A stretch of DNA of 64,000 nucleotides from Acetatifactor muris (GCA_023663635.1 JAMPHD010000008.1:49411-113410); one strand, 5' to 3'. Positions 1 through 9,202 are shown, numbered from the stretch's first letter. Made by a program: numbers and translations. Notes: generated by a model from the letters alone, not told the origin.

Positions 1-88
1 CGAGAACGTCACTTGTGTCCTTTGCCGGCTGGTTTCGATAGGCTGGATTTACAGCAATCTGCCCGAGTTTTTTATAATCAACTCTCAT
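1..88 (-). CDS. N-terminal fragment of an unrecognised protein, cut by window edge
   Basis: A minus-strand reading frame begins with ATG at 88 and runs open to position 1. A GGGG ribosome site lies about six bases upstream. The 29 residues visible begin MRVDYKKLGQIAVNPAYR and contain no signal peptide or membrane segment. The family cannot be identified from this fragment. A 12-bp-arm inverted repeat lies 33 bases upstream and may control it. Confidence 0.5.
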   Translation of the reverse strand, partial: MRVDYKKLGQIAVNPAYRNQPAKDTSDVL

Positions 89-120
89 GTGATTCCCCTT
101 GCTTGTACAGCATTTTTTCT

Positions 121-150
121 ATAATAGAATCAAAGAGATGATTCTATTAT
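121..150. promoter_or_regulatory. Perfect 12-bp inverted repeat, loop 6 (hairpin A)
   Basis: ATAATAGAATCA and its reverse complement are separated by six bases. The site lies between the divergent fragment starting at 88 and the small ORF at 303, so it could be an operator or a structured leader. Its core, AATAGAATC facing GATTCTATT, recurs in a second hairpin at 566-600. There is no adjacent T-run to mark it as a terminator. Confidence 0.5.
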
Positions 151-302
151 CAAGATTACATTATAAAAAGTAAATGTGAAAATAGCAAGTGCTTTTGTCG
201 GAATATGTCAGAAGAATTGGTTCTAAAAAAAGTTAAATGAGAAACCGGAAAAACAGCGTTCAGGGTACATAGATCTCCAGAAAGAAAGCTGGGGGTGTCT
301 GA

Positions 303-476
303 ATGAGTGAATCGAAGTGTATAGAACAGAATGCCAGATTGCCTGATCGGAGCGTGATGCTGAAAATGGAGCGCTGTGCGGAATTTTTAGCCCGCATGAT
401 AGAAAAATACGGGCGGGAGGTTCTGGAGGAAATTGAATCCGGGGAGTCAGAGGAAAAAGAGAATAGGGAACAATGA
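303..476 (+). CDS. Small hypothetical protein, 57 residues
   Basis: ATG at 303 follows a GGGGGTG ribosome site by five bases and the frame closes at TGA 474-476. The product is charged and predicted helical (for example MERCAEFLARMIEKYGREVL), with a very acidic C-terminus and no membrane segment. I do not recognise the family with confidence. Small charged proteins like this accompany recombinase genes in some Clostridia, but no recombinase is adjacent here. It sits alone between two related hairpins, so it may belong to a remnant of a mobile element. Confidence 0.5.
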   Translation: MSESKCIEQNARLPDRSVMLKMERCAEFLARMIEKYGREVLEEIESGESEEKENREQ

Positions 477-565
477 TGGATGCTGCCGGTTATGTTTGAG
501 ATAATCGGCACATTTTGTATGTCACGGTATGCGGAAGAGTGATGTGCTTTTTGCATTTATTCATG

Positions 566-600
566 ACAATAGAATCCTCGCAAAGCGTGGATTCTATTGT
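566..600. promoter_or_regulatory. Long inverted repeat (hairpin B), sibling of the one at 121-150
   Basis: ACAATAGAATCC pairs perfectly with GGATTCTATTGT. An inner CGC/GCG pair closes an AAA loop, so the stem is about 15 bp with one T-T mismatch. It shares the AATAGAATC core with hairpin A. The surrounding stretch 477-804 has no ORF I trust: short frames exist on both strands, but none has a convincing ribosome site or a recognisable product. Confidence 0.5.
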
Positions 601-804
601 TGGAGAGTTTGAGCAGATGCAGAAAAAATTAAAAAAGTTATTTTGGGGCGCTGACAAATTACCGGAAATCCGATATAGTAGTTCTTGTAACAGACAGTCG
701 AGTGCGTGGTGTTGATGCGGTTGAGAGAAGAGCTTTATAAGACAACCGTTTTGCTCTAAAATAAGCTGAAAACCATTTTCCTGTAGAAACACCTCACAGA
801 TCAG

Positions 805-833
805 TTGAATCCTCCCCGTCTTTTTGATATAAT
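805..833 (+). promoter_or_regulatory. Promoter of the chemoreceptor gene
   Basis: TTGAAT (805-810) and TATAAT (828-833) are separated by 17 bases, a close match to a vegetative sigma-A promoter. Transcription would begin near 840, about 70 bases before the ATG at 910. This argues against the longer in-frame extension that begins at 805. Confidence 0.7.
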
Positions 834-909
834 TAGAGCCATCAGAGTAATTTGCCCTCTCTTATACACCAAACACAGAAATACAGAACACAGAAAGGAC
901 ACCCTGCTT

Positions 910-2787
910 ATGAAAAAGATTTTCACCCGGAAACTATTTATGTACATGGTCGTGGCGCTCACGGTCACCATTGTGGCTGTCTTTACGCTGCAGACATTTA
1001 CGAACAGGTTTAGCAACATGGCGTCAAGCCGCAGCAAGCTCGCTGATGTAAGGGAGAAACTTGCGGATAACGAGGAGACGGTGGCGCGGCTGACGGAGAA
1101 TCTCGGGCAGGATAATCTGGCGAAGGCAAGGGCGTTTGCGGACATGCTCGCATCAGATCCGTCCATTGCCAAAAACAAGGCAAAACTGACGGATATTAAG
1201 GACAGGCTCATGGTAAATGAAGTACATATTATAGACAAAGCAGGAATCATTACAAGCAGTACGATTGATTCCTATGTGGGTTTTGACATGAAAAGCGGAG
1301 AGCAGTCCAATGCTTTCATGGTGATAGTGGACGACCCTTCCATAGAGATCGTGCAGGAACCGCAGCTTAATGTGGCAGAGGGAATTCTCATGCAGTATAT
1401 CGGAGTGGCGAGAAGTGACGCGGACGGGTTGGTGCAGGTGGGCGTGCGACCGGAAGTTCTGGAGAATACCCTGGCGGGCACGGATATATCGGTGGTGCTC
1501 AATAATATTGACTTTGGCACCAACGGATACATATACGCCATTGACAAGGCGAGCGGCAATCTCTTGGCGCATCCCAATTCGGCATTGATCGGGACATCCG
1601 CGGTTGACGCCGGATTCCCGGAGGATTTTGCGGGCAACGGAAGAGCCAAAGTGGACAAAAAATCCGGATTCTATTATGCCGAAGATAACGGTGATATCAT
1701 CATCGGGACTTTCCTGCCGACATCGGAGTATTATTCTTCGCGCAGCAATCAGACTTTGATCGTTTCACTCAGCATGTTGTTGATCTTTGGGGTGTTGTTG
1801 GTGATGATCAACAGACTTGTGGACGGCAAGATCGTTCATGGCATCAATAATATTATGGATTCCACCAAGAAGATCGCAGAGGGGAATTTTGATATTACGG
1901 TAGACGAAAAGGGCAATCCTGAATTCGAGCAGCTCTCCTCCAGTATAAACAAGATGGTTGAGAGTATCTGTCAGAGCATTAAGGAAAATGAAGATTTGAT
2001 CCGTCAGCAGGAGGCGGATGTGGAAAACAACCGAAACCTGATTCAAAATGTCAGAACCGCGTGTCGGGAGTTGGGCGATGTCTCAGGCAAGACGTTGGAG
2101 AATGCCGACAGCATCTACAATGGCACGGAGAGACAGGAGCAGGTTGTTATGGATCTGAAACGGATTATGGAGCAACTGACACAGGAGCTGAACAACAGTG
2201 TAAACGCGTCTGATGCCATTACCGCGGAAACAGGCACCACGACTGAGAAGATCAAAGAGACTCAGGCACAGATGGCATTGTTGAAAGACTCCATGCAGAA
2301 GATCAGTGAGATGTCGATGGCGATCGAGAAGATCATTGACGAGATCACATCCATCGCCGATCAGACCAATCTGCTTGCGTTGAACGCATCGATCGAAGCC
2401 GCCAGAGCCGGTGAATCCGGCAAGGGATTTGCGGTTGTGGCCTCTCAAGTGGGTGAGTTAGCAGCCAGAAGCGCCCAAGCGGCGAGTGAAACCAATGAAC
2501 TGATCACCAATTCCATGCTTGCGATCAAGGAAGGTCAGAGAATTACCGGGCAGACCGCGGATATATTCGGTGTCGTGGTGGGGAATATTGAGCAGTCGAG
2601 GCGCAGTATTGAACAAATTTCTGACATGGTGCAGCAAAATGTAAGCATCGTGGAACTCGCCGTCAAGCAACTGGAGCAGATTTCCGCCGTTGTGGAGCAG
2701 AATGTACAGATTTCGCATAATACGAAAGACGTGTCTTCCAATATGGCGGATATCACGGATAATCTGTTGAAAATGATAAGTGACTGA
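910..2787 (+). CDS. Methyl-accepting chemotaxis protein
   Basis: This is a membrane chemoreceptor that senses an extracellular ligand and controls CheA kinase activity. The 625-residue product has a first membrane helix at about residues 9-29, an extracellular Cache-like sensory region of about 250 residues, a second helix at about 280-302, a HAMP linker to about 355, and a long coiled-coil signalling domain. The hairpin tip around residues 483-505 carries the conserved [16 protein letters not shown] motif. The start at 910 fits a GAAAGGA ribosome site and the promoter at 805-833; a longer frame begins inside that promoter. No che genes are nearby, so it is an orphan receptor feeding a pathway encoded elsewhere. 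The ligand is unknown. Confidence 0.93.
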   Translation: MKKIFTRKLFMYMVVALTVTIVAVFTLQTFTNRFSNMASSRSKLADVREKLADNEETVARLTENLGQDNLAKARAFADMLASDPSIAKNKAKLTDIKDRLMVNEVHIIDKAGIITSSTIDSYVGFDMKSGEQSNAFMVIVDDPSIEIVQEPQLNVAEGILMQYIGVARSDADGLVQVGVRPEVLENTLAGTDISVVLNNIDFGTNGYIYAIDKASGNLLAHPNSALIGTSAVDAGFPEDFAGNGRAKVDKKSGFYYAEDNGDIIIGTFLPTSEYYSSRSNQTLIVSLSMLLIFGVLLVMINRLVDGKIVHGINNIMDSTKKIAEGNFDITVDEKGNPEFEQLSSSINKMVESICQSIKENEDLIRQQEADVENNRNLIQNVRTACRELGDVSGKTLENADSIYNGTERQEQVVMDLKRIMEQLTQELNNSVNASDAITAETGTTTEKIKETQAQMALLKDSMQKISEMSMAIEKIIDEITSIADQTNLLALNASIEAARAGESGKGFAVVASQVGELAARSAQAASETNELITNSMLAIKEGQRITGQTADIFGVVVGNIEQSRRSIEQISDMVQQNVSIVELAVKQLEQISAVVEQNVQISHNTKDVSSNMADITDNLLKMISD

Positions 2788-2813
2788 GAAGTTGTGTCGA
2801 AGGGGATATGCAT

Positions 2814-3404
2814 ATGATGCGCGATGATGAAAATCTGGCATGGGAGGAAGTCAGCACGGAGCATATCGTGCAGGACGAATGGATTGATTTCAGACGATCC
2901 GCCTATCGGTTTCCGGACGGGACGGTGTTTGAGCCGTATTACAGCTACAGCCGCAGGGATTATGTGGTGATTGTAGCATCAGATGAGGACGGAAATTACC
3001 TCTGTGTCAGACAGTATCGGCAGGGAATCGGGGAAGTGACAACGGAATTTCCCGCGGGCGGCATTGAGCGGACGGACGGCAGGGAGTACGGAGCGGGAGG
3101 CGACATATCCTCCGCGGAAAATGCGTTGGAGGCTGCCAAACGGGAACTGTTGGAAGAGACGGGATATGTGTCGGACGAGTGGAGATTTTGGCTCACGATT
3201 CCCTCAAACGCAACCATAGCAGACAATTACGCGCATATTTTCGAGGCGAAAAACTGTCGCAGACATGGAGAACAGCATTTGGACGAGACGGAATTTCTGC
3301 ATGTCCGGAAACATTCCGCGGACGAGATAGAGGATATGATCCATAAGGGTAATTTTCAACAGGCCGTTCATGTGATGGCATGGCTGTTGACGAAGAGAGG
3401 ATGA
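2814..3404 (+). CDS. Nudix hydrolase, ADP-ribose pyrophosphatase type
   Basis: This enzyme probably hydrolyses ADP-ribose or a related nucleoside diphosphate derivative. The 196-residue protein contains a complete Nudix box: G, five residues, E, seven residues, then REL-LEETGY near residues 100-122. It is preceded by a PAGG loop typical of the ADP-ribose branch. That loop carries an extra glycine-rich stretch compared with usual members. ATG codons lie at 2808, 2814 and 2817; the AGGGG at 2801-2805 is best spaced for 2814. It begins 26 bases after the chemoreceptor stop and may be co-transcribed, but no functional link is evident. Confidence 0.88.
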   Translation: MMRDDENLAWEEVSTEHIVQDEWIDFRRSAYRFPDGTVFEPYYSYSRRDYVVIVASDEDGNYLCVRQYRQGIGEVTTEFPAGGIERTDGREYGAGGDISSAENALEAAKRELLEETGYVSDEWRFWLTIPSNATIADNYAHIFEAKNCRRHGEQHLDETEFLHVRKHSADEIEDMIHKGNFQQAVHVMAWLLTKRG

Positions 3405-3416
3405 AACGGACACTCC

Positions 3417-4292
3417 TCACCCCATCTTCCCTTTCAACTCCTCAAGCAATCGTTCTGCGATCGGTGTGAAAACCTGATTCTTTTTCCATACAAGATACAT
3501 CTTAGTTTCCAGTTTGGGTGACAGGGGGCGGAATACAAGTCCGCTCCCTGCGCCTGTATTGATCAGGCGGTCAAAGGTCAAAAGATATCCCAGGCCTTCT
3601 CTGACAAAAAGAGACGCATTATAGGAGAGACGAAAGGACCCCTCCAGACGCAGTTCGTCCGATCGGTTGCCACACCATCGGGGAATGTCATGATTCCAAC
3701 CCTGTTCCGAACAAAACAGCGGCAGACCGATCAGATCTTCCACGCATATCTCTTCTTTTCGGGCGAGCGGGCAGTTGTCGGGCATGACGACACCCCAGAT
3801 ATCCGTCTGCGGAAAACACAGATAATTGTACTTTGTGATATCCGGTTCCTGCGCGAGAGCGGCAAAATCCAAAATGCCCTTGTCCAGTTTCTCCGTAACC
3901 TGTTCCGTGTCTCCACTGGTGATGTGGTAGCGCAACCCGGGATAAGATTGTTTAAAAATTCGGATCTCCTCTGCCAGAAATCGGATTTGATAGGATTCCG
4001 CCAAACCTAAATATACATCTCCCCCGGTGACATCATCAAGGGCGAGAAATTCTCCGGAGATCTTGTCTGCCATCTTTACCAGATCCTCTGCCCGTTTGCG
4101 CAGGAGAACACCTTCCTCAGTCAGTCGGATGCTGAAACTGTGTCGTGTGAACAGTTTTTTGCCCAATTCATTTTCCAGAGCTTTTAATTGCTTGGAGAGC
4201 GTGGGCTGTGTGACATGAAGAATCTCCGCGGCGCGGGTCATATTTTCCTGTTCGGCGACAGCCAAAAAATATCTCAGTGTTCGGATTTCCAT
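3417..4292 (-). CDS. LysR-family transcriptional regulator
   Basis: The 291-residue protein has an N-terminal winged helix-turn-helix (residues 1-60, MEIRTLRYFLAVAEQENMTR, with the LHVTQPTLSKQ recognition helix) followed by a periplasmic-binding-like effector domain. LysR proteins usually activate a divergent neighbour in response to a small ligand. Here the neighbour is the alpha/beta hydrolase at 4437. AAGGAG stands eight bases before the ATG at 4292. The reading frame is open upstream to 5120, but that extension is the antisense of the hydrolase. An inverted repeat with T-N11-A geometry lies at 4311-4327. Confidence 0.92.
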   Translation of the reverse strand: MEIRTLRYFLAVAEQENMTRAAEILHVTQPTLSKQLKALENELGKKLFTRHSFSIRLTEEGVLLRKRAEDLVKMADKISGEFLALDDVTGGDVYLGLAESYQIRFLAEEIRIFKQSYPGLRYHITSGDTEQVTEKLDKGILDFAALAQEPDITKYNYLCFPQTDIWGVVMPDNCPLARKEEICVEDLIGLPLFCSEQGWNHDIPRWCGNRSDELRLEGSFRLSYNASLFVREGLGYLLTFDRLINTGAGSGLVFRPLSPKLETKMYLVWKKNQVFTPIAERLLEELKGKMG

Positions 4293-4310
4293 AAGATTTT
4301 CTCCTTTTGA

Positions 4311-4327
4311 TATTCCAAAATGGAATA
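4311..4327. promoter_or_regulatory. Candidate LysR operator
   Basis: TATTCC-AAAAT-GGAATA is a perfect 6-bp inverted repeat with five bases between arms. It contains the T-N11-A pattern (4313 to 4325) typical of LysR-family sites. It lies 19 bases upstream of the regulator start, in the divergent intergenic region, where autoregulation and activation of the hydrolase would be expected. Confidence 0.5.
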
Positions 4328-4436
4328 GTATGATATAAATTATAACCATTTGTGCACACGGGGTCAATAGGATAAAATAAGATATAAGCTTAGGTATTTG
4401 TCTGTTATGAGAGGACAGAAAGGATGGAGGATGACC

Positions 4437-5426
4437 ATGAAACTTGCATTGACCAACGAATGGGATAAGACTTTCCCGAAAAACGACAAAGTGAATCACA
4501 AAAAAGTAACTTTTCACAACCGCTATGGCATTACACTCGCGGCAGATCTGTATGAGCCCGGGAACGCCTCCGGTAAACTGGCGGCCATTGCGGTGTGCGG
4601 CCCCTTTGGAGCGGTGAAAGAGCAGGCGGCCGGGCTGTATGCTCAGACCATGGCGGAACGGGGTTTTCTCACTATTGCCTTTGATCCCTCCTATACGGGA
4701 GAGAGCGGCGGGGAGCCCAGATATATGGCATCTCCCGATATCAACACGGAGGACTTCCAGGCGGCGGTGGATTTTCTGTCCCTGCAGGACAATGTGGATC
4801 CTGAGAAGATCGGCATCATCGGTATCTGTGGATGGGGTGGCATGGCCTTGAATGTGGCGGCGCTGGATACCCGCGTGAAGGCCACCGTGGCATCCACTAT
4901 GTATGACATGAGCCGCGTCAATGCCAATGGATATTTTGATTCCGAGAATACCGCTGATGCCCGTTATGCCAAGAAACAGGCCATGAATGCGCAGAGACTT
5001 GCGGATTATGGCAAGGGCAGTTATGCATTGGGCGGCGGTGTGGTGGATCCGCTCCCGGAGGACGCGCCGTTTTTTGTAAAAGATTATTACGATTATTATA
5101 AGACCGATCGGGGTTATCACGAGCGTTCCCTGAATTCTAATGGCGGTTGGAATGTGATCGGCTGCATGTCCTTTATGAATCAGCCTATTTTACAGTACAG
5201 CAATGAAATTCGCAGCGCGGTTCTGATCATGCACGGTGAGAAAGCGCATTCCTGCTATTTCAGCCGCGATGCCTATGCCGCCATGGTGAAGGACAATCCC
5301 TATGCGGACAACAAGGAACTGCTCATTATCCCGGATGCGGTTCACACCGATTTGTATGACGGCGGTGGAAAAAATGCAATTCCCTTTGACAAATTGGAGC
5401 AGTTCTTTCAAAGTAATCTGAAATAA
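4437..5426 (+). CDS. Alpha/beta hydrolase, cysteine-nucleophile type
   Basis: The 329-residue protein resembles the YcjY/dienelactone-hydrolase-like branch of alpha/beta hydrolases. The nucleophile elbow reads GICGWGG (about residues 128-134), so Cys replaces the usual Ser. A catalytic His is likely in PDAVHTDLYD near the C-terminus. There is no signal peptide, so it is cytoplasmic. GGAGG at 4426-4430 is six bases from ATG 4437; the upstream in-frame ATG codons have no spaced ribosome site. It is divergent from a LysR regulator that probably controls it. The substrate is unknown. Confidence 0.85.
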   Translation: MKLALTNEWDKTFPKNDKVNHKKVTFHNRYGITLAADLYEPGNASGKLAAIAVCGPFGAVKEQAAGLYAQTMAERGFLTIAFDPSYTGESGGEPRYMASPDINTEDFQAAVDFLSLQDNVDPEKIGIIGICGWGGMALNVAALDTRVKATVASTMYDMSRVNANGYFDSENTADARYAKKQAMNAQRLADYGKGSYALGGGVVDPLPEDAPFFVKDYYDYYKTDRGYHERSLNSNGGWNVIGCMSFMNQPILQYSNEIRSAVLIMHGEKAHSCYFSRDAYAAMVKDNPYADNKELLIIPDAVHTDLYDGGGKNAIPFDKLEQFFQSNLK

Positions 5427-5466
5427 GTAACCTGAAATGATCGCTCCTGAGAGGCGGGACTTTGAA

Positions 5467-6882
5467 ATGAGAAGAAAATTGTGCGGAATCCTTGCAATGT
5501 TTCTTTTGTCGGTTGTTCTTTTATCAGCGACAGCCGCCTGTGGAAAAGTTGAGTTTGAGGAAGACTTTGGAACCGTAATGACTGAATCTGCCACGAATCG
5601 GGCAGCCGGATCACAGGAGCCGGAAACATGGGAAATGAATGCTATGACGGGAAATCAGACAGAGACCGGATCACCCTATGACGGCATTTATCCGGAACAT
5701 GAGCCCTACGGCACGGGGATTGGTGTTATGCCGGGCAGAGTGGTATGGGCGCATGATCCCGATGCCGTTTCATGGGAAGACGATGATTATTGGTGGAATC
5801 CGGCGCATTTTGATGAGGAGACCGTGCTGCGTATGGTCGATGAGGCTATAGCCGCACTGGCCGGGGAGAAGGATGCCGCAGCCGGGTGGGACGCGTTGTT
5901 TCGATATCACAATGGCGGGGATGCCTATGATGCGGGAGAAAAAATAGCGATCAAGGCAAATATTAACGGCTCCGGAGTGTTTGACGACGATACATCCGGT
6001 GAAACGCATATGAGTTACACGAATCCCGTACTGCTGAAAGCGTTGCTTATATCCTTGGTGACACAGGCGGGTGTGGCGCCGGAGGATATCACCGTGTATG
6101 ATGTGTCGAGGCTGTTTCCGGACTATATGGTGGAAATGTGTACGGAGGGCGATCTGCAGGGTGTGCATTTTGTCGGTCGCAATAATGGGGTGGCAGATAC
6201 AAACGCGCCGATCAACTGGTCTTATTCTTTCAGCGGCGCCGTAAATTATCTTCCCACCTGTGTGACGGAGGCCGCTTATATCATCAATCTGGCGAATCTG
6301 AAGGGACACAGCTACGGAATCACTCTCTGCGGCAAAAACCATTTTGGTTCGTTTATCAACGGCAATGCCATGCGCCCTCCGGAGGGAGCGAATCTGCACC
6401 AATGGCTCACCAGGGACGAAATGGGCATTTACAGTCCCCTCACGGACCTGATGGGAAATGAGCAGCTTGGCGGAAAGACCGTTTTGTACATGTTGGACGC
6501 GCTGATCTGCGCGCCCTCCGAGGGAGCGGCCGTGACGAAACGAAATGCCATATGGCAGCAGGATCCTTTTAACGGAGATTACACTTCTTCCATTTTGGTC
6601 TCCCAAGACCCTGTGGCCATTGACTCCGTAGGTGCGGATCTTTTGACAAACGAACCTGCGATCCTGCAGAATAACTCCGCCGCAGGGAGCGCCAACAGTG
6701 AAAATTACCTGCATGAGGCAGGACTTGTGGAAAACGCGCCGTCCAAAAATGTGTATTACAATGGCAACGGCGAACTCCTTCATAATCTCGGGGTACATGA
6801 ACATTGGAATAATGCCGGCGACAAACAGTACAGCCGGAATCTCGGGGCGGAGGAAGGGATTGAACTGGTCAGGATTAAATAG
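5467..6882 (+). CDS. Lipoprotein with DUF362 domain
   Basis: The 471-residue product begins with a lipoprotein signal peptide (MRRKLCGILAMFLLSVVLLS, lipobox ending TAAC around residue 25), so it is probably anchored on the outer face of the membrane. The body matches the DUF362 family in the segment KIAIKANINGSG, in NLANLKGHSYGITLCGKNHF and in the downstream DPVAIDSVG region. DUF362 proteins are often linked to iron-sulfur proteins, but no ferredoxin-type cysteine cluster is visible here. The role is unknown. The start uses GAGAGGCGGG about eight bases upstream. It follows the hydrolase by 40 bases and may be in its operon. A terminator follows at 6889. Confidence 0.8.
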   Translation: MRRKLCGILAMFLLSVVLLSATAACGKVEFEEDFGTVMTESATNRAAGSQEPETWEMNAMTGNQTETGSPYDGIYPEHEPYGTGIGVMPGRVVWAHDPDAVSWEDDDYWWNPAHFDEETVLRMVDEAIAALAGEKDAAAGWDALFRYHNGGDAYDAGEKIAIKANINGSGVFDDDTSGETHMSYTNPVLLKALLISLVTQAGVAPEDITVYDVSRLFPDYMVEMCTEGDLQGVHFVGRNNGVADTNAPINWSYSFSGAVNYLPTCVTEAAYIINLANLKGHSYGITLCGKNHFGSFINGNAMRPPEGANLHQWLTRDEMGIYSPLTDLMGNEQLGGKTVLYMLDALICAPSEGAAVTKRNAIWQQDPFNGDYTSSILVSQDPVAIDSVGADLLTNEPAILQNNSAAGSANSENYLHEAGLVENAPSKNVYYNGNGELLHNLGVHEHWNNAGDKQYSRNLGAEEGIELVRIK

Positions 6883-6888
6883 GCAGAG

Positions 6889-6916
6889 AAGAGATCGCAG
6901 TGAGCGGTCTCTTTTA
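6889..6916 (+). terminator. Rho-independent terminator
   Basis: AAGAGATCGC and GCGGTCTCTT form a ten-base stem with one G-U pair around a five-base loop, followed by T residues. It ends the hydrolase/DUF362 unit. Confidence 0.7.
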
Positions 6917-7031
6917 ACATTTCTGAAGCAAAACTCAAATATTACTCAAACATTCTCCCTATATTCTATAGCTGTCAGATCAATGACAGATGTCTGTAAC
7001 ATCCACAAATTCACAGAAAAAGGAGTACAAC

Positions 7032-7178
7032 ATGGCAAAATCAAAATTGATGGAGAATTTTCTCACAAAAGAAGGTGAATCCGTAGAAGAAGCACGGGCG
7101 CGACTGGCGGTTGAACAAAAAGAAAGAGAAGAAAAGAGTGCGGCAGAAATGCAGAGCAGAAAGGCAGGTATGAAATAA
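7032..7178 (+). CDS. Small charged protein, 48 residues
   Basis: ATG 7032 follows AAAAAGGAG. The product is strongly charged and helical (EEARARLAVEQKEREEKSAAE), with no membrane segment. Its stop codon overlaps the start of the next gene in TAATG, so the two are translationally coupled. I do not recognise the family. The coupling suggests it works with, or controls, the small membrane protein that follows. Confidence 0.65.
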   Translation: MAKSKLMENFLTKEGESVEEARARLAVEQKEREEKSAAEMQSRKAGMK

Positions 7179-7546
7179 TGAAAAAGAGTACATTTGTGGC
7201 AATGATCCTGGGAACCGTCGGAGGAATTTTGTTTGCGTTGGGTATGTGCATGGCATTGATTCCGGAGTGGAACGCTTTCCGCCCGGGGGTCATTATGGGT
7301 GTGATCGGGGCGATCGTGCTGCTCATCATGGTGTTGGTATGGCGAAAAATGGAAAATAAGGGGCCGATCAAACTGTCCGGCAAGACCATTGGCGCCACTT
7401 TGATCGGAATTGTGGGAGCCCTGTTGTTCGGTGTCGGCATGTGCCTTACGATGGTATGGAGCCATATGGTCGCGGGCATCATCATCGGAGTTGTGGGAAT
7501 TGTTGTACTGCTCTGTCTGATTCCGTTCATTAAGGGATTAAAATAA
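7178..7546 (+). CDS. Small membrane protein with duplicated two-helix unit
   Basis: The 122-residue product has four membrane helices arranged as two similar halves. Each half has the pattern G-T/I-V-G-x-L-F-x-x-G-M-C followed by a helix with GVIGAIVLL or GVVGIVVLL, and the halves are joined by a charged loop (WRKMENKGPIKLSGK). This indicates an ancient internal duplication. No enzyme or transport motif is visible and the function is unknown. It is coupled to the 48-residue protein upstream. Confidence 0.75.
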   Translation: MKKSTFVAMILGTVGGILFALGMCMALIPEWNAFRPGVIMGVIGAIVLLIMVLVWRKMENKGPIKLSGKTIGATLIGIVGALLFGVGMCLTMVWSHMVAGIIIGVVGIVVLLCLIPFIKGLK

Positions 7547-7600
7547 AGCCAAATATATGGTACAATATATAAAACCAAAGTGAAGGGTATGGGGCAGGGT

Positions 7601-8524
7601 ATGAATAGGCAGCGTGTCATGCAGATATTAAAAAAAGTATTCAAATTACCGCCCCTGCCGACTCTGCTGATAGCAGTTCCTTCATTTGCGCTGGTGATCT
7701 ATGTGTTGGTCAATGAAATCGAGAATGAGGCGGTCTCATACGCCGCATATATATTATCTGCCTATGCCCTGGTCATCACCGTAACGGGTATCGTGGATAT
7801 TGTCCGTTGGATCAGGCACGGGTTGGGAAGTCATCCCATGGTGAAAAAGGCGCGAAATATTCCCGTTTTGGAGAGATATCTGAAAGAGGCGTCTTTTCGC
7901 ACGGAGATATCCCTGTATCAGGGGCTGTTCATCAATTTATTATATGTGGCCATAAAGTTCTTTTCCGGAGTCTACTACAGGTCATTTTGGTTTGGCGCAC
8001 TGGCGGTATATTATCTTTTACTCGCGCTCATGCGCTTTGCCCTGCTCCACCATGTGAGGAGACAAAAGGAAAATAAGATTGCGGAGTGGAGGAGATATCG
8101 CCTTTGTGGGATCATGCTCCTCTTCATGAATCAGGCTTTGGTGGCGATCGTAGTGAGCGCCATACGACAGGAAGGCGGATTTGAATATGCCGGAATGTTG
8201 ATCTATGTGATGGCGCTGTATGCTTTCTATACGATCATCACGGCAGTCATCAATGTCTTTAAATTCAGAAAATACGGGAGTCCGGTCCTGTCGGCGGCGA
8301 AGGTCATCAATTTAACCGCTGCGCTGGTCTCCATGTTTGCGTTGGAGATCGCCATGCTGACGCAGTTTGGCGGGGATGAAACGGAGTTTCGGCACATCAT
8401 GACGTCCGCCACCGGCGCGGGAGTATGTGTGATCGTGTTGGGCTTGGCGATCTATATGATCGTTCGGTCCACAAAGGCTCTGAGAGAAATCGGGCGGAGT
8501 ATGAAAAGCTCTGAACGGAGGTGA
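7601..8524 (+). CDS. Polytopic membrane protein of unknown function
   Basis: The product of about 307 residues has six or seven predicted membrane helices and few charged loops. Possible starts are GTG 7580, ATG 7589 and ATG 7601; the GGGG at 7591 favours 7601. A TACAAT -10-like box lies at 7561-7566. It begins a compact unit: the response regulator starts seven bases after its stop, followed by the kinase and another membrane protein. A membrane partner or target of the two-component system is therefore plausible. No known domain was recognised. Confidence 0.7.
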   Translation: MNRQRVMQILKKVFKLPPLPTLLIAVPSFALVIYVLVNEIENEAVSYAAYILSAYALVITVTGIVDIVRWIRHGLGSHPMVKKARNIPVLERYLKEASFRTEISLYQGLFINLLYVAIKFFSGVYYRSFWFGALAVYYLLLALMRFALLHHVRRQKENKIAEWRRYRLCGIMLLFMNQALVAIVVSAIRQEGGFEYAGMLIYVMALYAFYTIITAVINVFKFRKYGSPVLSAAKVINLTAALVSMFALEIAMLTQFGGDETEFRHIMTSATGAGVCVIVLGLAIYMIVRSTKALREIGRSMKSSERR

Positions 8525-8530
8525 TGGCGG

Positions 8531-9202
8531 ATGGTTTCTATATTGGTGGTGGAGGATGATACGAAGTTAAACAGGATTGTGTGCACCTATTTGAATGACA
8601 GCGGATTTCGGGCAAAAGGCTGCCTGAATGCGCAGGAGGCCTATGAGGAGCTGTACAATAATCTGTATGAACTGATCATTTCGGATATTATGATGCCCGG
8701 GACGGATGGATTTGAATTTGCCCGCACCGTGCGACAGGTGAACAGGAATATTCCCATTTTGTTCATGTCGGCCAGAGACGATCTTCCCTCTAAGCAAAAA
8801 GGTTTCCAATTGGGGATTGATGATTATATGGTCAAACCTATTGAATTGGGAGAATTGCTGTTGCGTGTCCGCGCGCTGCTGCGAAGAGCCAACATTGAGA
8901 TGGAGCGGAAGATCATTGCAGGTAATCTGGTGTTGGACGCGGATGCCATGAGCGCGGAGATCAATGGGGAGGAAGTGACGCTGACCACCAGAGAATTTCA
9001 TATTTTATATAAGTTGTTGTCCTACCCCAAGAAAACTTTTTCCAGGGCACAGCTCTTGGATGAATTTTGGGGTGTGGACAGTGATACCGGTCTGCGGGCA
9101 GTGGATGTCTATGTGACAAAACTGCGGGATAAGCTGTCAGAGTGCGACGGCTTTAAGATCGTTACGGTGCGGGGGTTGGGATACAAGGCGGTGTTGCAAT
9201 GA
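8531..9202 (+). CDS. OmpR-family response regulator
   Basis: The 223-residue protein has a receiver domain (acidic EDD near residues 8-10, phospho-acceptor Asp in ISDIMMPGTDG near residue 53, Lys in DDYMVKP) and a C-terminal winged helix (TTREFHILYKLLSYPKKTFSR, ending GLGYKAV). It is a DNA-binding transcription factor activated by phosphorylation. GGAGG precedes the ATG by nine bases. The stop overlaps the kinase start by four bases, so the two are partners. The target genes are probably those in the same operon. Confidence 0.95.
   Translation: MVSILVVEDDTKLNRIVCTYLNDSGFRAKGCLNAQEAYEELYNNLYELIISDIMMPGTDGFEFARTVRQVNRNIPILFMSARDDLPSKQKGFQLGIDDYMVKPIELGELLLRVRALLRRANIEMERKIIAGNLVLDADAMSAEINGEEVTLTTREFHILYKLLSYPKKTFSRAQLLDEFWGVDSDTGLRAVDVYVTKLRDKLSECDGFKIVTVRGLGYKAVLQ

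Noticed and set aside
490..792. Short ORFs on both strands
   Set aside because: They cross hairpin B and the repeat core, have weak or no ribosome sites, and match nothing I recognise.
4293..5120. N-terminal extension of the LysR reading frame
   Set aside because: It is antisense to the alpha/beta hydrolase, has no ribosome site, and the LysR helix-turn-helix begins exactly at the well-spaced ATG 4292.
5770..6804. 344-codon minus-strand ORF
   Set aside because: Shadow of the DUF362 lipoprotein gene; His/Arg-rich composition without domains.
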